A stretch of DNA of 64,000 bases from Gordius sp. MW1. Taxonomy: Eukaryota > Nematomorpha > Gordioida > Gordea > Gordiidae. How positions within the stretch are numbered: position 1 is the stretch's first letter; every line of letters starts with the position of its first letter. The notes beneath the pieces were generated by a model, which was given only the letters and a program-made list of their open reading frames with translations, was not told the origin of the DNA and did no database searches. The position numbers were made by a program, and so were the translations under genes. The DNA is taken from positions 1,598,001 through 1,662,000 of the forward strand of contig OZ038533.1 of NCBI GenBank assembly GCA_964036665.1, given 5' to 3'. Positions 55,251-64,000 of the stretch are shown piece after piece.

Positions 55251-55482
55251 AAATATTTAGGCTTTATATTATAATTAAAATTATATTCAAAGATAATTAT
55301 AATCTTTATATTTTTTCTTAATTGAGATAAAATAAAAAAAATGGCTAACGGGGCCCAGGGGCCCAAGATTTTTCCCTTGGGGGGGCCCATGGGGCCCGGT
55401 TTTTGCTCTTGGGTGGGCCCGGGCCCCCTGGGCCCCCCCCTAGCTACGCCACTGAGCGCAGCTATGTATAAGATTATGATAT

Positions 55483-55642
55483 CATGGGCGTAGGTAGGGG
55501 GAGGCAGGGAGGGAAGCTTGTCCCCCTAAATCCAAAAAATCCAGAAAGTTGTAATATAATTTTATTGCTAAAATTTACAGAAATAATCATTTTGTCCCTC
55601 CCTAACTCGTTAATGCCCCTTTAAAACCTGGCTACACCCATG
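55483..55642. mobile_element. hAT-type MITE (160 bp)
   Basis: Starts CATGGGCGTAGGTAGGGG and ends CCTGGCTACACCCATG. Flanks TATGATAT and GATAATAT share 6 of 8 bases. Confidence 0.65.
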
Positions 55643-57257
55643 GATAATATATTAAATGAAATAAAAGTTAAATGTTTAACAATGTAATTACCCAACATAT
55701 CAGCAGCTATCCCCAATCTAAATTCCGGTTGCTGTTTTTTTGTAACTTCTTCGGTAAAATTTTAGCCACACCCGTGAAATTAACAATATCGAGAAAAATC
55801 GTAAATAACTTTCAATATTTAGTGTATTCCTGATACAATGCGTCTGAAAAAAGCAGCGATTACATAATATTTTGCATTAAATGATATACCAAAATTAAAA
55901 ATTAACGAGTGTGAAAAATATTCTAACTTATAGAAAAAAACATCTAACTGAAATTTTTGATTAATGATCTCCAATACCTCTCTTTAAGGGCATCGAAAAA
56001 AAAGTAGTGCTCCCATGCAGTTTTTTTAAAGACTTTAATGCTTCTAAAAAAATCAAAATCCCATTTCTTCGTTCTTAATATTTAAAATCATCTTTTCCTT
56101 AAGTATTGACCACGTGCTTTTCAAATTTATTTTTAAACTTTGCATGTTTGAATGACGGTAAAATATAGCAAAAAAATTATAATGTCCAATTTATTAAGCA
56201 ATCAAAAGTTGTGCTCAAACTGGACAAAGGCAAAAAAAAAATAAAAAAAAATTTTGCTAAATGTAAATTATACATTATGATTTGAAAAAAACTATTATAA
56301 ACATTTTGTCGCATCGCATATGAATTCCATTATATTTTTCCATTTTTAAATTATAAAAATATATTATTTCCAGTGTGTCAATCATAAAAATGTCGCCAAA
56401 CAATCTCTCTCTGATTGACATGCTGGGATGAGATGCACAAAAATAGCAGCATTGGAATAACGATTAATTTTTATAGATTCACTTATCTCCTCTCATGGGC
56501 CTTGACTTGCATGATAAAATTAGCAACATAGCACTGGCCGTAATCAGGAGGGGGGGGGCAGATAGGGGTGTTTGCCCCTTCCAAAACCCAATGAAATCTT
56601 CATTAATTAAAAAAAATTAATCTAAATCCCTAAAAAATATTATTTTGCCCCTCAGGGCTACACCTATTACAAAAAAGGAAGGTAAAAATTTGAAAAAAAC
56701 ATGATTTTGTGGTTAAAAATTGAGGTTTTATAAACATACCCAATTTCCGCCGAATATAACTTTTGATTAAAGGCCCAAAAAATAATAAAATTTTATTGGT
56801 AGAAGTAAGGTTTAATATGAGGAAATTTCTTTTTAAAATAATATTACAAAAAATAATATAATTACTTAGGCGGGGGTGGGGGAGATGCAATAGAAAAGGG
56901 TGGCGTCAGAAAGTCACAAACTAGGAAATATATAGGAAGCAAAACAAGCCAAAGGAGAGAGGGAGAGAAAGAGAGAGAGGGTTATATCATAATTTAATAT
57001 TATTGCGTAATTGTTATTATATATATATAAATGTCATCTCTATATACTATACCACAAGATATAATTTACTAATTTTATAATTTATATCCGGAACAAAAGT
57101 AATTTGTTAAAACTTTTTCAAATGTGAAAATTTGTTTATCCTTATCAATTTTATCGATAGCTTCCATATCATCTCGAATTATCCCAATCATTGATTGATT
57201 TTTCATTTTAATCGCTACTTTATAATTAAAAATTCTTACCCGTAAAAAGTTTTATTT
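55643..57257. other. Region immediately upstream of msx exon 1
   Basis: It likely holds the msx 5' UTR and promoter. A decayed MITE lies near 56523-56665 (CACTGGCCGTAATCAGG at the left). A GAGAGAGGGAGAGAAAGAGA purine repeat is near 56956-56979, followed by an AT repeat (57020-57029). No convincing TATA box or initiator could be assigned. Confidence 0.4.
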
Positions 57258-60200
57258 ATGAATTTTATGCCTAATTCCACTGAAGAAAATTCATCCATAG
57301 GGTCTATGTCGCCATGTTTATCTAATGGCTCAGAACCCCATTTTAATGTTCAGCCTGCCGCGTCTTGTCTTAAAAGAAAATTCAATGCAGATGGACAAGA
57401 AGAATGCAATGGTATTAATAAGAAATTAAATCATTCCATAGATTCTCTGTTACAAATTAATCGGGATTCAAATGATGTCGAATTGAAATTTAATAAATAT
57501 AACGGGTTTTCTCCTTGTAAAAACGGCCAAAGAAGTAAAAACAACAATTCTTTCAGGATTCAAGATATTATTCAATATTCCAAATCTACGCCTAAATCTA
57601 TAGGTAGCATATAAATTCATATTTTTACATAAAGAGCTTTTAAATATTTTTTTAAATTAGAAATTATGTATCGTCAAACATAAATTTTTTACATGTCCTG
57701 TTGGCATTTAACTAAGAATATACGCATTAAACTTAATTATCTATCAAAAAAACAAATTCAGAGGGTTGTTGAATGTTTGATAATAATAATTTAAGAACTT
57801 TGAATAATTTTTGTAATTATAAAAAAGGGTAGTTTTTAGGGAGGGTCTCTGGTGCCCCTCCATGCCTCAACCCATGGCATAGTGTTGTAAAAACGGCTTG
57901 GTTTTGTTTGGTCCACCTTTTTTCTGTATTTTAAATTTCGACTAAGCCTAGAGGTCGACCAAGAAAAACAGACCAAAACCATTGGTCTGATTATGTTTAG
58001 CCGACCAAACCTAAAGGTCGACCAGGCACAACACAACCCAGCCGTTTTTACAGCACTACCAGGGCATAGCTTAATCTTAGATGTAGCTATCTGATGACAA
58101 ATTAATAATATAAAAATGGCAATTTTATGAAATTCTAACTATTTTTTTTTAATTTAAATTACTTTAAGTTTATTTATATATACTTTTTTCCTTGAACTTA
58201 AATTATGATTATAAAGCTCAACGATAATATATATTTCAAATAATATTAAAACTTTTAATTTTCGATGAACACGAGCTATAATTAGTAAATTTTGAAATTT
58301 AAGTTTAATTTTATGCGTTAAATTTTATAGATTTCTATTCAGTTTTGGAAGAAAAGCCTTTCATTAAATTTAATTGATTAAAACTATGGCAACCAGACTT
58401 ATATTGTAATCAATGTGTTTTTATTTGTATTTAAAATTATTTTTCAAATTATGAATACGGCCCCCACCAGCAGCCGCCCCTAGTTATACTTTAATACTTT
58501 TGTAATTTTAATTTTACAAAATTTTAAATTATTAATTTTTGATCTGGTTTAAAATTTTTATTATTTCATTACAATTTTTTTAAAATATAATTAATTTGTG
58601 CAGTTTCTAAGTTTGATTAGATTTTGTCAATGATATGCATATGTAATTAAATTTAAGAGTAATCATTACTTTCACCATATATATAGATAAGCTTTAACAA
58701 TCATAATAAATAAAACAGATGTTTATTAATTTATTATCAAAAACTAAATTATACACTCCTAAATTTTGCTAATAAAAGTGAATGATATTAAGGATGACGC
58801 ATTTCATAGATATTTAAACAATGTATATAAACAATTCGGGCTAAAATACATTTATATGGTTTATAGCAGGGGTTTGAACCCGCCCAAAATAAAATCGGGT
58901 TCATGTTCGGGTTTGGCATAAATTTTGAAATCAGGTTCGGGTTTAAGGAATTGGGTTCGGGTACAGGTACGGGTTCAAGGAATTATATTATATCAATTAT
59001 ATATATAATACTTACAAATAATTCTTGAGATAATTAGTATCGATTAATGAATGAAAAATGCCGGAAACATAAAAATATTGAAATTACAATCGTATGGTTT
59101 TCGTTACATTGTCATGATAGAGAAAACTGAGATATTCAATTCACAATATATTTTTGAATTAAAAACCCGAACCCTTATTAGAATTCATCGGGTTCGGGTT
59201 TTAAGGGTATTTTAAAAATGGGTTCGGGTTTGGGTTCGGGTTCTGTAAAACATCGGGTTTTACCGGGTTCGGGTTCGGGACAACCCCTGGTTTATAGAGA
59301 CTAGTAAATTTTAATAAGTTAGAAGAATTTTTGAAATTTGAACTTTTTAATAACAATTTTAATTCGTTAGTTTAAATAAGTAATCATGTTTAAATTTAAA
59401 TCGTATTAATTAATAATAAGAATTTATAGAATAATTGCTGATAAAAGCATAATATCTATAATACTGTAAAATTAAAGTAGCTTTCCTACTGTACCTATAA
59501 CTAATTATTCAAAACAAAGTTTTTGGGATAAATTTTTGAATTTCAGATCTAAAAACATAAAAGGCATCTGAAAAAATCATAGTTGTAAAATGAATTAAAT
59601 TTCTAGGGAGATGGAAAACTAATTTGATTTTGCGACACTGTGACAAAACAAAAACCCAGCTCAGCTAATTAATCAACCTCAATCTAAGCTTATGCAAGGC
59701 TTTAGCAACATATAGTTAAAAATTAAGATATTAGCATTTTTAATACATTTGTGTCATTTAAATTCGAAATTGATAGGTCTGGGTTAGATTCACCTTTTAG
59801 TAATTTCTAATTTTTATAAATCTAAATTATTAAAAATAAAAACGTAACGTGTTTGAAAACCTTAGACCAAGAGCCATCCATCTCTATGCTATGATGGTTT
59901 AATCTCTCCCAAAATAGTCATGCATTTACAGAGTGAATATGTTATGGACGGACAAAAAGTTCCTATTGAATGCGGAATCGAGATTTATCAAATCTAAATT
60001 TATACCCAAAGCTAAGCGAAGGTCGAATCTTTCTAATTGTTGTTTCAGCCTGAACCCGACCCCTCCCCCTTATTTTATTATAAAATTGCCCGCCCGGCCT
60101 GTCTAGTAAAACTGCCTGGCCAGATTATTTGCCCATTAGGCCCAACTCGTGATTTCAAGATATTTTTGCCAAATTTATATTTTACTCTTTTCACCACTTT

Positions 60201-63200
60201 ACTAACTTGCAAATTGAGATTCTTCTAGTAGTATTGATTTCCAAAATTATTATGCGAAAATAGGAAGTAGAAACTATTCTAACAAATCAGGGAACTATAT
60301 ATCGTAAAATAAAATAGTTTGTAAGATAAGAAAATATTAGAAAATGTGACGGGAGTGGGATAGCTAAAGAGATTTTCCCCCAGGTTTTAAAAAATATTAA
60401 AATGCTTTCCCTGGAAAAACTACAAACTATAAATTGTTTGGTGACCACCTTTTCCACCAATTTAAAATCGGGTTTTATACATTTTTATGTATTATTTTTT
60501 GGGGACTACAATAAATAAAAATTATATGACCAGATAAAATAAATGATCCTATAGAGCCTAGATTAAATATTGCACGAAAACAAAATAAATTAACATAAAA
60601 ATAAGTAAGATTTGCCCCAATCTTTTTAAATTGCTTGCACAGGCCCCCTAGTTCCCGTAGCAAACTATAAATGGCTGTATTAACTCTGTTATGCAGTTTA
60701 GGTCATTTTTGACCGATAAAAGTTTTTTTAATTTATAAATTACTTTAAATACTTATTTTTAACATTTTAATTTTTTATTTTAGTTACAAAAGCTTCTACA
60801 CCTGGCCCTGAATCAGTTCTCCTATCCAATGATAATTCTGGACACGATTTAATATCAAAAAATTTTGATTTTAATTCTACAAAATTATCAATATCTCCAA
60901 ATTCCTCAGTCAAAAGCAGAGGCCCAGAATTAAATTATCAAAATACATGGGATATGCTCTATCAGAATACGGGTTTCCTGCAAATGCTGCATCGCAATTT
61001 AGAAACACAAAGTGCTGGTAAATTACTATAATTATTATTTAAGTGAGTGATTTATCATTTCTAAATTGATCAATTTTACACAATTATCGACATAAAATAT
61101 GTGGACATATGTTTGCCAACTCCGTTGACTTGGAAATTTATGGTTCTTAGTGTTGTAAAAACGGGGTTTTTGGTCGGTTTTTTCAGTCGAACCCTAGGCT
61201 TAGTCAAAATCTGAAAAGCAGACGACCGTTAGTGTTAGTAAAACCAAAGGAGGTCGACCAAACAAAAGCAGCCATCTTTACACCACTAGTCCTGCAGTTT
61301 TAACATTTTTCAACCCGAAGGTTAATATTGAAATTGGAAATTTAGAAAATCAAACTTTTTTCCAGAACTTTTACTAAATTAAGGATAAAATTTTTATAAA
61401 CATTCACATTTTGCTCCCCCTTTATACTTTTTTTTTGACTTTTAATTAGTATAATATTGGTTTTTTACGTTTAAAATTACCCAGTATAAGTTCTTTAATT
61501 TTCATAGGTCGGGTTTGTTACGAATGACCGCAACTTTCTAGACTGTATTAACCTTACCTCTAGGAAAGCCTTGCTAAGTGAAAAGTTATACTTTTAGTAA
61601 TAATTGTTTAAGTTTTAATTGCATGTCATATACTAAAATGCTTAAGAATTTAGATTTTTAAGTAATTCTCCTTTATAAGATTCCCCAAATCATCCAATCA
61701 CTAGAATTTGATTTATAAGATTAAATGATAAAACAATAGTTTTTTGAGGGAACTTTTAGTATTTTTTAATTAAAAATGACCCTTTTTTCAATTAAATGCA
61801 TCAAAACTTAATGAAATATCAGTTTTAAATTAAGTTATGTTGGAAAAATTAATTCCTTTTTTGTAATTAAACTTCAGAATATAGTAACACTTACATCTAA
61901 TTGATTTGAGTTTATCACCTAAATTAAGTATGAACTACTCCCTAAACCTAACTAACTAAATCAACTAATAGACTAATTAATAAACCCTTGTGTAGTATTT
62001 TCAATCAATTAGAAAATCACTAATTAAATCTAAAAAATCATCACAAATCTATATTACATTTAGGATTTTCTGTTTAAATTCTAATCTGATCATGTCAATC
62101 TTAATTTAGATATTTTTTGTCAGGAGTTAATTTCAAATACCTCTGATAATTTAATTAGTGCTTATATATGAGGTTTCAATAAATAGTTTTTAGAAACTCG
62201 AATCTTAGCTTTTATTAGCCTCCAACTCTTTCTGTCTAGACTTTAAACTGAATTTTAGTCCGATTGGGGTCATTTTGACCCCATCCTGATCCATGTAAGA
62301 GATTATGGACTCAATATTAAATTATTGTTTCTTTTATATGTTTTTATAAACCAGCTTATTTATGCTACCATAAATTCATTGTGCGTAATTCTTATATACA
62401 CTACATATCAATCTTCAACAAAATTTACTTTATCTTATACAGTGTAGTGTAGTGTAGATAAGCTTTTGCAAATTAAGTTAATATATAGTACTTATCGCAA
62501 TTTTAAAATCTCGCTCAGGCTAAAAACCTTCATTTTAGGGTTGTATTAAAACCGGAAAGAGGGCTGAATGTAGAAAAATTCATATAATTTAATTTGAGAT
62601 ATTATCTACTTTGTATGTTCGAGTTAAGATATTTTAAATAGAAATGTAATATAAATTGTATGAGAGAATAATAAGTTATTTGAAGTTAAAGTTTTGGGAA
62701 ACACCTTTACAGTTCTAACGTAAAAACAGATGGAATTCTAATGTGTTTTACTAATCTTTGAAAGGAAATTCTTGTATAGAGGCATGTTAGGGAGGAGTTT
62801 ATACTTGAATTATGACTCTTTAAAGTTAACATAGTATATCAATGCTAATTTGGTATTTATGAACTTGCAATATCCTCAAGGGCGTACCCAGGATTTATAA
62901 CCAATGGGGGGAGGGAGAGGAGGATTTACTAAGAATTTCTTAAAATAAGAATTTATGGTGTTAGGGGGCATCTGCTCCCCACCCGCCTCTGTTTAGCCCG
63001 TTTCATTTAGATTAAAATGATAAAGCTACAAGTAAATAGGGGTTTTTATAAGTCCTATTATGTGTTTGTAATGTATAATAAGGGCTTTAGGGGAGGCAAA
63101 GCCTCTAAAAACTCAGCCGAGGATTCTTGATGTTTTAAATAAAATCCAAATCATTTCTTCATTATTGACAACATAGAAATAACATTATTAAAACCTTGAT

Positions 63201-63448
63201 GCATATAATCTCGAATTTTTTTTGAAATTTAAGGCAAAATTTGACCAAATTATTTTACAGGTGTAGATGGCGACAAATTCGATGGTCAAAAATGCACGCT
63301 GAAAAAGCACAAACCCAATCGCAAACCACGTACCCCTTTCACAACGCAACAATTATTGGCGTTGGAGAAAAAATTTCGGACCAAGCAATATTTAACCATA
63401 GCTGAAAGGGCCGAATTTTCACATTCTCTCGAACTTACAGAGACACAA
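57258..63448 (+). CDS. msx: Msx-class homeobox protein, 5' exons, incomplete
   Basis: Model: join 57258-57603, 60784-61017, 63261-63448 (768 nt, 256 codons), incomplete at the 3' end. All splice sites are GT-AG and the phases agree. Exon 1 contains FRIQDII (residues 99-105), an EH1-like Groucho-binding motif, and HSIDSLL (59-65), a second weaker one. Exon 3 begins [11 protein letters not shown] and LKKHKP, then homeodomain residues 1-44, [20 protein letters not shown] to LTETQ. The [10 protein letters not shown] arm and [11 protein letters not shown] helix are typical of Msx proteins, homeodomain repressors acting in the nucleus. A phase-0 intron follows homeodomain residue 44; the recognition helix lies beyond the window. 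The start is the first in-frame ATG of exon 1. Confidence 0.88.
57880..58058. mobile_element. hAT MITE, TAGTGTTGTAAAAACGG family
   Basis: 179 bp. Ends TAGTGTTGTAAAAACGGC and the inverse of TAGTGCTGTAAAAACGGC. Flanks CCATGGCA and CCAGGGCA agree at 7 of 8 bases. Internal GAGGTCGACCAAG and AAAGGTCGACCAGG blocks recur in the other copies. Confidence 0.82.
58867..59289. mobile_element. hAT derivative with CGGGTTCGGG repeats
   Basis: Ends CAGGGGTTTGAACCCG and the inverse of CAGGGGTTGTCCCGAACCCG. Perfect 8 bp TSD GTTTATAG (58859-58866 and 59290-59297). Subterminal regions carry many GGGTTCGGGT repeats. No coding sequence. Confidence 0.92.
61018..63260 (+). other. msx intron 2
   Basis: 2,243 bp, GT-AG. 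It holds a MITE (61148-61288) and a decayed CGTACCCAGG-type MITE near 62880-63000. The rest is AT-rich without genes. Confidence 0.75.
61148..61288. mobile_element. hAT MITE, TAGTGTTGTAAAAACGG family, decayed
   Basis: 141 bp. Left end TAGTGTTGTAAAAACGGGG, right end the inverse of TAGTGGTGTAAAGATGGC. Internal CTTAGTC and GAGGTCGACCAA match the family. The flanks no longer match. Confidence 0.68.
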
Positions 63449-64000
63449 GTAATAACAGCAAGCACAAAATAATTTATACAAAGGAGAGGGGGTCATGGGC
63501 GTAGTCAGGGGGGGGGGGCAGGGAAGGGCGGCTGCTCCCTCTAAATCCAAAAATTTGTTAAAATTTATTAAAACTATGGTTAAATTTTAAAAAGGATCAG
63601 ATTGCCCCTCTCTAAATCATTATTGCCCCCCCCCCCGCTCTAATCCCAATGCTGGCTACGCTCATGTATATCCATCCATACAACTATTTCAACCAGATTT
63701 TACAAATCCCCTAAATTTTCTACCCTTCCCCCCCCCCCCCTCTTTTTTAACATAAAATTTTGAAGCGTAAAAAATGTTTTAAAAACACTCTTACTCCATA
63801 AAAATAATTAAATAGTAAAATGCTGAGTTAGAGTCGCCAATTTTATTGAATTTATTTAAAAAATTATATAAGCCTCGCTAAATTAAATAAAAACTTTAAA
63901 CTTATTTTATGGTCATAAACTTTGCGTATGTGTTAAAACAACGAACACAGCCATTGAATTTTGTTATATATTTAACCAGGTTGAAATTTTTTAATTTTTT
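63449..64000 (+). other. Start of msx intron 3, with MITE
   Basis: It begins GTAATAAC at the conserved homeodomain 44/45 position. It contains the MITE at 63494-63666 and then AT-rich DNA to the end of the window. The next exon is not reached. Confidence 0.75.
63494..63666. mobile_element. hAT-type MITE in msx intron 3
   Basis: Starts CATGGGCGTAGTCAGG and ends ATGCTGGCTACGCTCATG, with the family's AAATCCAAAAA and AAATCATTATTGCCCC blocks. No clear TSD. Confidence 0.7.

Larger units (their letters stand above)
53026..55454 (-). mobile_element. hAT element, GGGCCC-rich ends, copy 2
   Basis: Ends CAGTGGCGTAGCTAGC and CTAGCTACGCCACTG with a perfect TSD, AGCGCAGC (53018-53025 and 55455-55462). 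It is the same element as 43018-45155 in the opposite orientation, plus two extra MITEs (54049-54259 and 54789-54946) that are absent from copy 1. Confidence 0.9.
57604..60783 (+). other. msx intron 1
   Basis: 3,180 bp, GT-AG. It holds two hAT elements (57880-58058 and 58867-59289). A fragment CCCCCACCAGCAGCCGCCCC is near 58461, and a GC-rich CCCGCCCGGCC stretch lies near 60089. Otherwise AT-rich without recognisable genes. Confidence 0.75.

Noticed and set aside
60037..60228. 63-codon open frame in msx intron 1
   Set aside because: It runs through a CCCGCCCGG-type stretch that resembles hAT subterminal repeats. No domain.
61148..61288. 8 bp target duplication at the MITE in msx intron 2
   Set aside because: Flanks ATGGTTCT and GTCCTGCA do not match. 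The element is assigned by its ends only.

Overview
The window is AT-rich animal nuclear DNA dominated by transposable elements. The evidence for an animal is: spliced genes, an Msx-class homeobox gene, a MADF-BESS gene with micro-introns, a eukaryotic tRNA-Lys(CTT), Ty3/gypsy elements of CsRn1-like and Mag-like type, an RTE-like LINE and very many hAT elements. I cannot name the species. The CsRn1-like element and the 37-40 nt introns would suit a flatworm or another small invertebrate, but that is inference.

Only three ordinary genes can be supported. (1) A three-exon MADF-BESS protein gene on the + strand (25804-26618). (2) A tRNA-Lys(CTT) gene on the - strand (27091-27163). (3) The first three coding exons of an msx-type homeobox gene on the + strand (57258-63448). 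Its homeodomain is split after residue 44 by an intron that runs off the window. About 12 kb upstream of msx holds no other gene; it carries MITEs, two hAT copies and scattered candidate regulatory motifs.

The rest is a record of nested insertions, many dated by target-site duplications (TSDs). 3.46-11.44 kb: a decayed hAT transposon holding a MITE and a 6.5 kb CsRn1-like gypsy element, which itself holds a 2,265 bp foldback element with 859 bp arms. 11.5-12.6 kb: a hAT derivative. 12.9-14.6 kb: an RTE-like LINE (- strand). 14.6-22.7 kb: two copies of an unclassified retroelement lying tail to tail, one interrupted by a 3 kb hAT with a decayed transposase. 24.15-25.5 kb: two interleaved tandem-repeat families. 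27.75-37.55 kb: a four-level nest (hAT, then gypsy X, then gypsy Y, then a SINE-like unit), each level bounded by its own TSD. 37.6-42.3 kb: a second RTE-like LINE (+ strand) holding a hAT MITE that holds another hAT. 42.8-55.6 kb: many members of a hAT MITE superfamily with ends like CAGTGGCGTAGCCAGG, and two inverted copies of a larger hAT.

All three LTR retrotransposons have nearly identical LTR pairs, which implies recent insertion. All three nevertheless carry stops or frameshifts, so every retroelement protein here is annotated as broken, apart from the intact gag frame of the CsRn1-like element.
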